A stretch of DNA of 64,000 bases from Paenibacillus donghaensis (GCF_002192415.1 NZ_CP021780.1:3472001-3536000); one strand, 5' to 3'. Counted from the stretch's first letter, positions 14,605-22,875 are shown. The notes: generated by a model from the letters alone, not told the origin. Numbers and translations are program-made.

Positions 14605-15009
14605 ATGAACATCACTCAAATGTACGAAATGGTTAAAGGTATCTACGCTGCAAACGAAGACAAGTATGTTGCGATTGGCCTTCGCTTCGAAGACAAGGAA
14701 CGCGAGATCGGCGAGGTTTGCGAGTACAGCAAACACAATGCCGACCGCGACGATGAGCGTGATTTTCCTGAGTTCGGCTCCGAGGATTACGAGGACATGT
14801 TCGAACTGGACGGCACATCCGCGTGGGACATGAGCGTTGACTCCACGTACCGGATCGAGCGGTGGCAAGACCCCGAAAAGGATTGCTCATTACATTTCGA
14901 GCCTCTCTACTGTTACGTAATCGCTGGCAACACCACTCGCACCCATTCAGACGCCGACCCAGGCGAGGTTGTAATCAAGGATGCTATTGTTATTGCACAA
15001 ATCTTCTAA
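14605..15009 (+). CDS. Hypothetical acidic phage protein
   Basis: A 134-residue, strongly acidic protein (Asp/Glu about a quarter of residues) with a GGAGG site. No family recognised. It is controlled by the ACGGA-repeat promoter and divergent from the XRE-DUF2325 operon. High acidity fits a DNA-mimic or inhibitor, but this is only a possibility. Confidence 0.58.
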   Translation: MNITQMYEMVKGIYAANEDKYVAIGLRFEDKEREIGEVCEYSKHNADRDDERDFPEFGSEDYEDMFELDGTSAWDMSVDSTYRIERWQDPEKDCSLHFEPLYCYVIAGNTTRTHSDADPGEVVIKDAIVIAQIF

Positions 15010-15086
15010 TCGACAAGGGCCGCTACAGCCCCTCTATATACACGCCGCAGACACACTAAGGTGTCGGGTATGAAGGAGAACTACTC

Positions 15087-15914
15087 ATGACAACTGAAAC
15101 AATTATTCGAGTACCATTAGGATATAGCGCAAACGACTTGGCCATCGATCATCCTTGCGGAACAGAAATTCCATCTAATGGAGTTTCTGGACTGCAAAGC
15201 AAACCAGCAACTGTAGACGGAATTGATGGCCGTGATATGAGCGTTGTGACTATAAGTGGCGTTTTGGTGTATTACGCCGAAATGTCAGGATACTCAAGGA
15301 ATCACGGTTTAAGCACCATATATTACGGGTGCAGACCAAGTCAGCCATACATCGAATTGGATAGTTTTCACAATTCAAATAACTCAAGATATACATTCTT
15401 TGTTCCGGATAGTTTTCGAGTCGAAAGCCTAAGAGTTGTTCAAGATGATTATAGTAGGAGCAAAATCGCTAAAAATTTAATACTTTACCCTAAAAGAGTT
15501 GAGGGGTTGAGGGATTTTTTTAAACAAGGTAGTAATTATCCAACTATTGACAAGTACAATGCAATGTTGAGCTTGTATAAGGAGGCAGGTTTAACACAAC
15601 ATCACTCTTATCGGGTGATGTTAGAGGGTAGAAACGAATTAATCGATAAATATGTTTATGGTCACGGTTTCTGCGTGACTGTCGGATATACTAAATGGCA
15701 CCATATTGTTCAGCCGGACGGATCTGTCCTCTATGGTAAGGACGAGTTTCACAGGGAAACAGATAAAAAAATATCTGCTTCAGTAAAGGATTTTCACGAG
15801 ATGATCTTAAAAGAGTCTTCCTATCCTTCGAGTTCTAGCGCTGAGTCAGAGCGCGGGCGTAGTCTCAAGCGAATACAGTATTTAATTGAGACGTATGCTT
15901 CAGACAGATTTTAG
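15087..15914 (+). CDS. Hypothetical protein, accessory gene
   Basis: A 275-residue soluble protein with AAGGAG before the ATG. It is beta-rich to about residue 130 (GVLVYYAEMSGYSRNHG, PYIELDSFHNSNN), then mixed, and ends in a Ser-rich and basic tail. No catalytic motif recognised. Base composition is more AT-rich than the late genes, suggesting separate acquisition. It follows the acidic gene by 77 nt and is closed by a terminator, so it may be the second gene of that unit. Confidence 0.58.
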   Translation: MTTETIIRVPLGYSANDLAIDHPCGTEIPSNGVSGLQSKPATVDGIDGRDMSVVTISGVLVYYAEMSGYSRNHGLSTIYYGCRPSQPYIELDSFHNSNNSRYTFFVPDSFRVESLRVVQDDYSRSKIAKNLILYPKRVEGLRDFFKQGSNYPTIDKYNAMLSLYKEAGLTQHHSYRVMLEGRNELIDKYVYGHGFCVTVGYTKWHHIVQPDGSVLYGKDEFHRETDKKISASVKDFHEMILKESSYPSSSSAESERGRSLKRIQYLIETYASDRF

Positions 15915-15920
15915 GCAATA

Positions 15921-15960
15921 AAAAGCCCACCGCCAGCATAATGCTAAGCGGTGGGCTTTG
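15921..15960. terminator. Terminator
   Basis: AAAGCCCACCGC / GCGGTGGGCTTT 12-bp arms with a 14-nt loop directly after the 15087-15914 gene. Confidence 0.85.
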
Positions 15961-16174
15961 GTGTGTGTATCTGTTGCAATCCACACTCCTGCAAGAGGAG
16001 CGAATGCGCGTCCAGTGCTTCCGATCCGCGCAAGACCATACTATCATCTTTGGGATGATATGTAAATAAAAAGGATCATTCGCAATTAATTAAGATTGAC
16101 GGTTCTTTTTATACCCAGGACTTACCTATCACACGTCACCACTCAAAAGATTATAATTATTGAGAGGTGAAATT

Positions 16175-17038
16175 ATGTTTATATCCCCTATGCTGCTGCA
16201 AACGGCCCCCAGGCCATTTAGTCACAGTGATTATATATATGAGCCCAAGGTTGATGGCCACCGACTAATCTATTCCCAACAATCCGGCGGAGTCCGACTC
16301 TATACCCGCCACAATAACGAGTGCACCCTGCAGTACCCGGAACTGCAGCTTCCCTTTGCCGACGACATTATCCTGGACGGCGAAGTCGCCTGTGTCGACC
16401 CGTCCACCGGTGTATCAGATTTTGAATCTGTAATGAGCCGGTTCCAGACGCGCCGGGATGATAAGATTCAGCAGCTCACAGCCTCCTTGCCAGCCTATTA
16501 CGCCATATTTGATATCTTGATGTATAAAGGCCAGGACATGCGCGGGTTGCCACTCCTGCGCCGCAAGGAGATCCTAGCAGGCTTGTCGCTGCCATCCAGT
16601 AGTTTTGGAGTGGTGCCGCACGTGGACGGCGCTGGGGAGGCGCTATTTAAACAAATCGAGGATCGTGGAATGGAGGGTGTTGTCGGCAAACGTAAGAACA
16701 GCATTTATGAAACTGGCCGCCGCTCCGTTGCCTGGCAGAAGGTAATCAACTGGACCTATGCTGATGTGTTTATCACAGGCTATCGTAAGCAGGAATTTGG
16801 ATGGTTGGCTGCTGTACCATCCGGTACGTCCGGCAGGCTTCGCCCTGCTGGGATCATTGAGTTTGGAGCTTCACCACACCATAAGAAGGCATTTCACGGT
16901 GTGGTCCAGCAGCTTGTGAAAGGCGAGGATAAGGAGTTTGTGCACCTGGAGCCCAGGCTGCGGGCAAAGGTGCGAATGAGGAACTGGACCAAATCCGGCA
17001 TGCTGCGGAGCCCAGTGTTTACGGAGTTTATCATATAA
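16175..17038 (+). CDS. ATP-dependent DNA ligase (LigD-type catalytic core)
   Basis: A 287-residue ligase; ATG at 16175 chosen behind GAGAGGTGAAATT. Motif I is EPKVDGHR (catalytic Lys about residue 26), motif III is LDGEVACVD, motif IV is DRGMEGVVGKRKNS and motif V is WQKVINW; an OB-fold follows, ending with lines such as LRAKVRMRNWTKSG. It seals nicks using ATP. It resembles the short Ku-associated ligases of Bacillales, but no ku gene is in the window. It is a stand-alone unit flanked by terminators. Confidence 0.9.
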   Translation: MFISPMLLQTAPRPFSHSDYIYEPKVDGHRLIYSQQSGGVRLYTRHNNECTLQYPELQLPFADDIILDGEVACVDPSTGVSDFESVMSRFQTRRDDKIQQLTASLPAYYAIFDILMYKGQDMRGLPLLRRKEILAGLSLPSSSFGVVPHVDGAGEALFKQIEDRGMEGVVGKRKNSIYETGRRSVAWQKVINWTYADVFITGYRKQEFGWLAAVPSGTSGRLRPAGIIEFGASPHHKKAFHGVVQQLVKGEDKEFVHLEPRLRAKVRMRNWTKSGMLRSPVFTEFII

Positions 17039-17043
17039 TCAAA

Positions 17044-17082
17044 AAAAGCCCCGCCGACCCATTTAAGGTTGACGGGGCTTAT
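17044..17082. terminator. Bidirectional terminator
   Basis: AGCCCCG-CCGACC / GGTTGACGGGGCT arms between the convergent ligase and repeat-protein genes. Confidence 0.85.
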
Positions 17083-17118
17083 TCGTTGAGGATCGACACA
17101 TATGTTCTCCGTACATCA

Positions 17119-17556
17119 TCAATCACTTGTATCACCTGATAATTTCCGCACAAGTATTCCGAATTCTTTGCTCTTATTATAATCAAACCCAGCCAATTCT
17201 ACAGCTTCGCTCCAGGATATTCCGAGTTTGTAGATAGTAGTTACGTGAGGTGATAACTCTGCCTTTTTATACTCGGTCGTTGTTAGCAATTTCCCGGCAG
17301 ATAAGAAGTGTTTACGCAGGGCATTTGCGATTTGATCGATGTCCATTTCTCTCCCGTTAGGCCGTCTATACTCAACGCCCGCCGCGAGACATGCTGCTTG
17401 AAATGAATGGTATCTTTTTAAAATGGTCATGTATGATGGTTTAAGTTTACTCTCTTTGTACTGTTCAACAGAAAGTGAGCCATCATACATTTCGGACGCT
17501 GCAAGCAATGCTTCAGAAATATTCCCATCTGTATACTCCCTTCCTTTCTTCTTCAT
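17119..17556 (-). CDS. Homing-endonuclease-associated repeat protein
   Basis: A 145-residue protein built of two ~55-residue repeats of the kind seen at 11628-12302: ISEALLAASEMYDGSLSVEQ...YHSFQAACLAAGVEY and IANALRKHFLSAGKLLTTTE...GISWSEAVELAGFDY. Predicted small DNA-binding protein. It is last in the leftward RES-containing cluster. Confidence 0.68.
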   Translation of the reverse strand: MKKKGREYTDGNISEALLAASEMYDGSLSVEQYKESKLKPSYMTILKRYHSFQAACLAAGVEYRRPNGREMDIDQIANALRKHFLSAGKLLTTTEYKKAELSPHVTTIYKLGISWSEAVELAGFDYNKSKEFGILVRKLSGDTSD

Positions 17557-17564
17557 TTCCTTTC

Positions 17565-17888
17565 CTATTTTCGGGGGTTAGGAATAAATTTCACCTTTGC
17601 TATATTACAAGCATTCTCAAATGTGCCGAATCTCGAAACAATCGCATAACTAGTTGGTTTTGATTTCGACATATTGTATATAGCCTGATTTACAAAGCCA
17701 TTTTCCAATTCTACTTTTCTCAGTTGTTCATAGATTTGCTCATTTGAATAAACTTGATTCGGACTTTTTGCTAAGTCAGCGATCACCATCGCTTTCTGCA
17801 GACTTCCGTAACGTAATATCGATTCTTCATATACCGTTTTTAACAATGAGATAAAATCCTGTTCGCTCATTTCCCGTATATTGCTCAT
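17565..17888 (-). CDS. Hypothetical protein with homing-associated-like repeat
   Basis: A 107-residue helical protein whose second half (YNMSKSKPTSYAIVSRFGTFENACNIAKVKF) matches the repeat pattern of its neighbour at 17119. It overlaps the upstream gene by 4 nt. Function unknown. Confidence 0.58.
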   Translation of the reverse strand: MSNIREMSEQDFISLLKTVYEESILRYGSLQKAMVIADLAKSPNQVYSNEQIYEQLRKVELENGFVNQAIYNMSKSKPTSYAIVSRFGTFENACNIAKVKFIPNPRK

Positions 17889-18103
17889 AATTCAAATTTA
17901 AACTCCCATTTTTTCACGTTTTTCTCAATTTCAATTGGAATCATGAACATTGTAATCCCCCCGTTCGGGAACCAATCTATTAGGTCACTTTGGCATCCTT
18001 TATCTTGCCGGATGTCCTCTAAGGTGTATGGATTCATCTTGATTTTTGTCGGCTTCTCTTCCGCCGCCGCAATCTCCGATTTCAAGTCTGCTCCTAATCT
18101 CAT
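17885..18103 (-). CDS. Hypothetical small protein in RES cluster
   Basis: A 72-residue protein with an acidic first half and a hydrophobic ITMFMIPIEI strand near the C-terminus. It lies 13 nt after the 18117 gene and overlaps the next by 4 nt. Possible partner or regulator of the RES protein, by position only. Confidence 0.5.
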   Translation of the reverse strand: MRLGADLKSEIAAAEEKPTKIKMNPYTLEDIRQDKGCQSDLIDWFPNGGITMFMIPIEIEKNVKKWEFKFEL

Positions 18104-18116
18104 ATCCGTCCTCCAG

Positions 18117-18335
18117 TTATTTTATGTATGCTCTAAATTCAAACCGTTCCCGTACAAAATGGGGACCGGCTATCTTGATGGAGTCTGGAGTATATCCCTC
18201 CACGATCCCTCCGTCATCCATCAGGTGACCTTCAGGGTCTGGTTCTTCCCGGTACCATACCGACACCTTAGATTGAGTCAGGGCTGCCATCAGGAAGTCT
18301 GTATCACTCTCTAGGACTTTGTATGTAGTGCTCAT
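18117..18335 (-). CDS. Hypothetical small acidic protein coupled to RES gene
   Basis: A 72-residue, beta-rich, acidic protein. Its ATG overlaps the RES stop by 4 nt, indicating translational coupling, as is common for toxin-antitoxin pairs. It is not similar to Xre antitoxins, the usual RES partners. Candidate antitoxin or immunity factor (inference). Confidence 0.52.
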   Translation of the reverse strand: MSTTYKVLESDTDFLMAALTQSKVSVWYREEPDPEGHLMDDGGIVEGYTPDSIKIAGPHFVRERFEFRAYIK

Positions 18336-19075
18336 CTGTTTTTCATTCCAATAGATCGACCTTTTTTTTGATCTTCAAGGCGATGTATTGATTTATCAAG
18401 CTTATAGTTGAGCAAGTCCCCATTAAAAATAACGATATTAAACTGATTCGAATTTTTTGAACAGGTATACTTTACCCCATCTAATTTCATATAATCACGT
18501 ATGTATTGAGCGATAGCTTGAGTCGGCATATATTCAACCAAAGATCGTTCTGAAGAAACGGGCCTTGAAAAGTTCAAATCAATTATTTTTCTAAAGCTAT
18601 TAATTTTTGCGTCCTCATTTTCCCCATGAACTAAGTTCAATAACTTAAGCATTCTTTTTGGTCTGCACTCAACTATTGTAACTGGAGCAAAAATGGAAGC
18701 GTTCAGTTCCAAAAGAGCTGTAGAAATTGAATCTGCCGCATAAAGAAAAGAGACCCCTTTTGGATTTAACCTCCCTACTCCAGCCTTTCTATGAGGTGGC
18801 GCCTTAACCTCTGCTAGCTTCCTAAAAAGCCTTCCTTTTCTACCTCTATAAAAAATTTCATCAGGATAAATCTTCTCGACCCCAATACTTCTTATAAAAT
18901 TAAAGATGTTCTCTTGAGAGTTAATCTCCAACTTATTAGTCAGTTTAAACCCATCCGCAAATTTGTCATACTCATCTTGTGCATATTTGTTATTGGAAAT
19001 GAGAATTGATGCCCCTAAAGATTCTTCGCCAATTTGACCTCCATACTGCTTACCCTTATAAAGAATCATACTCAT
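18332..19075 (-). CDS. RES-domain protein (putative NAD+-degrading toxin)
   Basis: A 247-residue protein with AAAGGTGGAG before its ATG. The RES hallmarks are in order: GVGRLNPKGVSFLYAADS (Arg102, Tyr112), TALLELNA (Glu123), EYMPTQAIAQYI and DGVKYTCSKN (Ser206) then NIVIFNGD. RES enzymes such as MbcT and those of Xre-RES modules consume NAD+. About 70 N-terminal residues precede the domain. It is first in a leftward five-gene cluster with own promoter space, inside the prophage accessory region; an abortive-infection role is inferred. Confidence 0.75.
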   Translation of the reverse strand: MSMILYKGKQYGGQIGEESLGASILISNNKYAQDEYDKFADGFKLTNKLEINSQENIFNFIRSIGVEKIYPDEIFYRGRKGRLFRKLAEVKAPPHRKAGVGRLNPKGVSFLYAADSISTALLELNASIFAPVTIVECRPKRMLKLLNLVHGENEDAKINSFRKIIDLNFSRPVSSERSLVEYMPTQAIAQYIRDYMKLDGVKYTCSKNSNQFNIVIFNGDLLNYKLDKSIHRLEDQKKGRSIGMKNR

Positions 19076-19147
19076 TTAACTCCACCTTTCAAAATTGGAA
19101 GCCTATTAAAAATAAATATGAAGTAAGTATAGTGGGAGTGGAACATT

Positions 19148-19273
19148 ATGTATATGTACTCTATATCACTGGTAAGGAAAATTTGCCTGAACGTAAAGAA
19201 ATACCCCGCCAGTGCTGGCAGGGTACGGTGCTTCCGTTGCGTCTATTCTACCTCACTCTGGGGCAAACTGTAA
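19148..19273 (+). pseudogene. Probable relic of a small type I toxin gene
   Basis: A 41-codon frame follows TATAGT (19128-19133) and GGGAGTGG. The first codons (MYMYSISLV) could be the remains of a hydrophobic holin-like toxin, but the membrane segment is missing and the frame reads through the hairpin at 19202-19225. An intact locus of this type would stop before the hairpin. The convergent antisense RNA signals are kept. I infer an internal deletion. Confidence 0.4.
19193..19238 (-). ncRNA. Candidate antisense RNA (type I antitoxin-like)
   Basis: Minus strand: -35 TTTACA (19269-19274), 18-nt spacer, -10 TAGAAT (19245-19250), start near 19238, and a terminator hairpin TACCC-x-GCCAG / CTGGC-x-GGGTA (19202-19225) followed by TTTCTTT. 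That gives a ~45-nt RNA, overlapping the 3' end of the small plus-strand frame, the classic layout of Bacillus type I toxin-antitoxin loci. Confidence 0.52.
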
Positions 19274-19359
19274 ATTACTATATTGTGGTGACGAAGATAT
19301 AAAACCTCTCCCATCATTTACCGTAATATAGTAATATGACATTAAAGGAGCTGAGGTTT

Positions 19360-19899
19360 TTGAAAAAAGCAATCATAGGGCTAGTCGCTGGCATGCTGAT
19401 CGGATCAGCGGGAATGGCAGCAGCTGCGACAACTCAAACCGTCCAGGCTGTATTCGCTAAATTCACACTTTCTGTGGATGGCCAGAAGCAAACGCTGAAG
19501 AATGACCCGCTTGTCTATAGAGGCACGACATACTTGCCAGTCCGTGAGGTGGCCGAAATGACCGGCTACGGACTGGAGTATGACAACACGAAAAAATCCA
19601 TTGATTTGAAGACGAAAGGAGATGAAGTTTCTGTGGGAATTACTGACGAAATCAATTTAAATGAATTTATTTCAACCAAGGTTTTGGTGGCAGACTATGA
19701 TGTAGACGTTTCGGCTGAATCCGGAAAAATTAGAGATGTGACTTACAAAAAAAATGACAACATCATTGTTTACTCGATGCCAGGCACTTTAGTAGATGGT
19801 ATTTATAACAGTGTTGATGGATTGCATAAAGCTGCGGTTAAAGATGGGGCAATATACCTGTCGAAAGAAGCAGTATCTTTTTTGGGTATATCTATTTAA
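19360..19899 (+). CDS. Secreted stalk-domain (copper amine oxidase N-terminal-like) protein
   Basis: A 179-residue exported protein; TTG start at 19360 behind AAAGGAG. Signal peptide: KKAIIGLVAGMLIGSAGMAAAA. Residues 35-95 form a copper-amine-oxidase-N/stalk domain (FTLSVDGQKQTLKNDPLVY, GTTYLPVREVAEMTGYGLEYD), common in Paenibacillus surface proteins. The C-terminus is unlike known enzymes. It ends by overlapping the tail gene from the opposite strand by 4 bp. Possibly a lysogenic-conversion protein. Confidence 0.78.
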   Translation: MKKAIIGLVAGMLIGSAGMAAAATTQTVQAVFAKFTLSVDGQKQTLKNDPLVYRGTTYLPVREVAEMTGYGLEYDNTKKSIDLKTKGDEVSVGITDEINLNEFISTKVLVADYDVDVSAESGKIRDVTYKKNDNIIVYSMPGTLVDGIYNSVDGLHKAAVKDGAIYLSKEAVSFLGISI

Positions 19900-21968
19900 T
19901 AATTACCGCCTCCACGGCTCATCACGAATAATTGGCTGACTACAGTCGCAACCACACGCCCGAGATTATTGGGCGTTATTTTTATGGAGTGATACATTCC
20001 CCGATTTACCTTGCCACTATCATCCTTACTCAAATATGGAATGATATCAATGTCCTCAGCACTTGTTCCGGTAAATGGGACGACATTCCCATCCACTTCA
20101 ATCGTTAGAGCCGTGGGCGTAGGGCCCGCATAAATACCATACTCTATCCCATGCGTATGAGCAGGGATTTGGTGTGTGTGTTCCATGTTGTGGCTGTGCT
20201 CCATATTGTGCGTGTGTTCCATATTGTGGGTATGGTCCATGTCGTGTGTGTGCTCCATATTGTGGGTATGGTCCATATCATGAGTATGATCCATATCGTG
20301 TACGTGGTCTGGTAAATCTATTAGATGATCATGCATAGCAGGGGAATGAGTATGGCCTGGATGCGATACATAGGTTACGTATCCTCCTCCAGTTATTAAT
20401 AACTGAGTTCCGTTTGCAACCCCGTGGTTATGACCACCATCATACGTCGATGGGTCTGGTGCAAAACCAGGTGCCAGTTTATACGCACCAGTTCTTGTGT
20501 TGATTACCCCCCCGCCATCTGCCGTTGTATCTCTCGTACTCGGTCCCGCTGTGTCCCGCGTACTTGGTCCTGCTGTATCACGCGTACTCGGTCCCGCTGT
20601 CTGCCTGCTACTTGGGCCAGCTGTATCCCTTGTGCTCGGGCCTGCTGTCTCCCTGCTGCTGGGTCCGCTGGTGTTTTTTGAACTGGAACCTGAAGTCGCT
20701 GCTGGCGCCGACTCTATAGCCTTGCTATAAGCCCTGAACGCCTCCGCCTGAAACGATAGCATGACCTTATTAATCCGAGCCGTCTCCTCGGGTACATAGA
20801 ATTTGAGTATGGCCGGATGCGTGGGGTCAGCATTATCCGCGAAGTCCCGAGTATCCAGATTGGTTGCCCCCTGTGCGTATGAATCATTGATATGCTGCCG
20901 GTTCTGCAAATCGGCTATGCTACCCGCGATGTCCTCCGTCCGGTTGGCAATCTCCAGCTGTGCGTCTCCCGGCGAACCTATCATATCGCCCTTGCCTTTG
21001 TTGACCACCCGCGCGATAAAGTCCTCACCCATTTCGTCGTCTCTCACACGGATTCGAGCGCCCGTCTTGAACTTATATATCTGCTGGCCCGTCAGACGGT
21101 GGATTTCAGAGGCTCCGACGCTATAGGAGACTCGTGGCACCTTTAGCTCGCTATATAGTGTCTGGCAACGCGCCAGCAATGTATCTGCATGCTCAAAGCG
21201 GCGGTCAACAAAGATGGATGACAGGATACCGTACTGAGCTTGTGCTGCTGCATCCTCGATGTACGGAAGTCCGCCGTTGATGTCCGCGAATGTGAGTTGG
21301 TTGACGCCTTCCCCGAAGCCGAGCCCATATAACCGGGTGCAGAGGTTTGTCGGGTCTACTACCTTCTCGATCTCGGTCATGTTGACACCGTACCGGATGT
21401 AGGCGGTCACCTCTTCATCTGGCGGCACAAGGTTCAGCGTCCACGGATAGGATGTTGTGTCCCAGGTCCATTGATAATCAGCGTCGAACGGCTTCGGCAC
21501 CGAGAACAGCGCCCCCAGTAGCGTATCGTTCTCCCAATTGTATTCAAACTGCCGCCCGAAGCCGACCGTTCCCAGCTCCCAGCGCGGAACAACCTGTTTG
21601 GATAGGATATATTGCAGCACCTGGGCGGTGTATACTCCCAGATTGCCGACCGTATGCGACTGAAACAGAACGTCATTCAGCAGCGTGGCAAGTACGTGCT
21701 CGCATTCGTATTTGATGATAGGGCCGCTCTGATTCCGGTTCGTGGTGTTAGGTACAATGCGGAATAGTTCTATCCGTTCATACCCGTCATACAACTCCAC
21801 AAAGTAAAACTCCCTACACTCGGCATTCTTTGGATCATTGCCCGGGAGGCTGAAGGATGCCGTCCACAGCGAATTGAGCGGCATGCTGTATTCGATATTA
21901 TAAGCATTCTCCAGCAGCGCTACGCGCCGCATTTGAGCATCATATATTGTGATTGGTGGTTTAGCCAT
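19896..21968 (-). CDS. Tail endopeptidase/Tal-like protein with repeat and His-rich C-terminus
   Basis: A 690-residue tail protein. Residues 1-370 match the prophage endopeptidase tail family (ITIYDAQMRRVALLENAYNIEY, EYECEHVLATLLNDVL). About 430-480 hold repeated SxRxTAGPS units, and about 545-610 hold a string of DHTH/NMEHTH units (over 20 His), which may bind metal ions as HxH motifs do in other phage fibres. It probably sits at the tail tip and binds or cuts the cell wall. It lies after the lysis genes rather than between Dit and the fibres. Confidence 0.83.
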   Translation of the reverse strand: MAKPPITIYDAQMRRVALLENAYNIEYSMPLNSLWTASFSLPGNDPKNAECREFYFVELYDGYERIELFRIVPNTTNRNQSGPIIKYECEHVLATLLNDVLFQSHTVGNLGVYTAQVLQYILSKQVVPRWELGTVGFGRQFEYNWENDTLLGALFSVPKPFDADYQWTWDTTSYPWTLNLVPPDEEVTAYIRYGVNMTEIEKVVDPTNLCTRLYGLGFGEGVNQLTFADINGGLPYIEDAAAQAQYGILSSIFVDRRFEHADTLLARCQTLYSELKVPRVSYSVGASEIHRLTGQQIYKFKTGARIRVRDDEMGEDFIARVVNKGKGDMIGSPGDAQLEIANRTEDIAGSIADLQNRQHINDSYAQGATNLDTRDFADNADPTHPAILKFYVPEETARINKVMLSFQAEAFRAYSKAIESAPAATSGSSSKNTSGPSSRETAGPSTRDTAGPSSRQTAGPSTRDTAGPSTRDTAGPSTRDTTADGGGVINTRTGAYKLAPGFAPDPSTYDGGHNHGVANGTQLLITGGGYVTYVSHPGHTHSPAMHDHLIDLPDHVHDMDHTHDMDHTHNMEHTHDMDHTHNMEHTHNMEHSHNMEHTHQIPAHTHGIEYGIYAGPTPTALTIEVDGNVVPFTGTSAEDIDIIPYLSKDDSGKVNRGMYHSIKITPNNLGRVVATVVSQLFVMSRGGGNY

Positions 21969-21977
21969 AAGAACCTC

Positions 21978-22496
21978 CTATATAAATTTATCCCGGTGCG
22001 TAATTCGAACCAAAACGTTGCGGCCAGTAGCCGGATCTGTGTAGACGATGTTGTTGCTGCCGAGATTCAGATCAAAAAAATCGCCCTGCATCATGTGCAG
22101 CGCGTTGGCTCCGTTTTTGGTAAAGGTCAGATTCTTGCTGTCGATCACGATGCGGTCTCCTGGAGCAAAGGACCCGGTGAACACTATCTCATCCAGATGG
22201 TACCGGCTACCGTTGGCCTTGAGTGTTCCGATGCCGTGCAAGATGGCTTGCTGCAGACGCTCACGGACAAACGTAGCCGTTAAGCCGCCCTCACCATCCA
22301 TCTTGGCGGTGAATCTGATCTCACGTACAAATGTTGCTTTCAGTCCACCATCGCCCTGTAGCAGCGCTGATCCGGTTGCTATGATGTTGGAACCTGCGGT
22401 CAAAGTGCCTTCCCCGCGCAGGACGGCACTACCAAAGACAAACAGTGAAAACTCCCGGTTGAACGCTATCCGGTTAAATGATCCTCGATTAAACAT
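21978..22496 (-). CDS. Phage tail protein (FNRxxFNR type)
   Basis: A 172-residue protein; start at 22496 behind ATAGGAGA, after the terminator. It begins MFNRGSFNRIAFNRE, then has repeated Gly/Ala-rich strands (VLRGEGTLTAGSN, LLQGDGGLKATFV, MDGEGGLTATFV, LHGIGTLKANGS), and ends in a distal-tail-like domain (APGDRIVIDSKNLTFTKNG, DFFDLNLGSNNIVY) resembling the C-terminal part of Dit proteins. It is 9 nt upstream of the Tal-like gene. Baseplate component. Confidence 0.72.
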   Translation of the reverse strand: MFNRGSFNRIAFNREFSLFVFGSAVLRGEGTLTAGSNIIATGSALLQGDGGLKATFVREIRFTAKMDGEGGLTATFVRERLQQAILHGIGTLKANGSRYHLDEIVFTGSFAPGDRIVIDSKNLTFTKNGANALHMMQGDFFDLNLGSNNIVYTDPATGRNVLVRITHRDKFI

Positions 22497-22528
22497 GGAC
22501 AGGTCTCCTATCCTAAAAAATGAAATAA

Positions 22529-22548
22529 GCCCCTGCGAGTACAGGGGC
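22529..22548 (-). terminator. Terminator after lysis cassette
   Basis: GCCCCTG/CAGGGGC 7-bp stem with TTATTTCATTTTTT after it on the minus strand, between the holin gene and the two last tail genes. Confidence 0.75.
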
Positions 22549-22583
22549 AGCAAGAGCAAAATGAACAGATATTATTCCGAAAA

Positions 22584-22862
22584 TTATTCCTTGGTGCTGC
22601 CGTCCCGCTTATTAAAAGCCAATTCAAACAGCCCGGTCGCAGATAACCCCGCCAGACCCCCGGCCCATAGCCGCAGCACCAGGCCCAGCTCCGTAAACGG
22701 TGATGCCGCAGCGCCTACTAAGAGGCCAATTACCAGACCGATAAGAGGCAGGATGTTTTTAGGCACATTAACTGCGCTCTTAACAAGTTGCACTCCTGCC
22801 AACACAAAAACGGCCAGCACCGAAGCGAAGGCCAACACATCCGTTAAGTTTTGATTATCCAT
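22584..22862 (-). CDS. Phage holin
   Basis: A 92-residue membrane protein with three hydrophobic segments (about 8-28, 36-52, 63-82) and a charged C-terminus (NKRDGSTKE), the standard holin layout. It lies 13 nt after the amidase gene and with XhlA forms the lysis cassette. It forms the membrane lesion that releases or triggers the amidase. Confidence 0.85.
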   Translation of the reverse strand: MDNQNLTDVLAFASVLAVFVLAGVQLVKSAVNVPKNILPLIGLVIGLLVGAAASPFTELGLVLRLWAGGLAGLSATGLFELAFNKRDGSTKE

Positions 22863-22875
22863 TTAGTTATCTCTC

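Noticed and set aside
20170-20700. Short direct repeats that could suggest a CRISPR array
   Set aside because: The repeats are short, without unique spacers, and code in frame for His-rich and TAGPS repeats of the tail protein.
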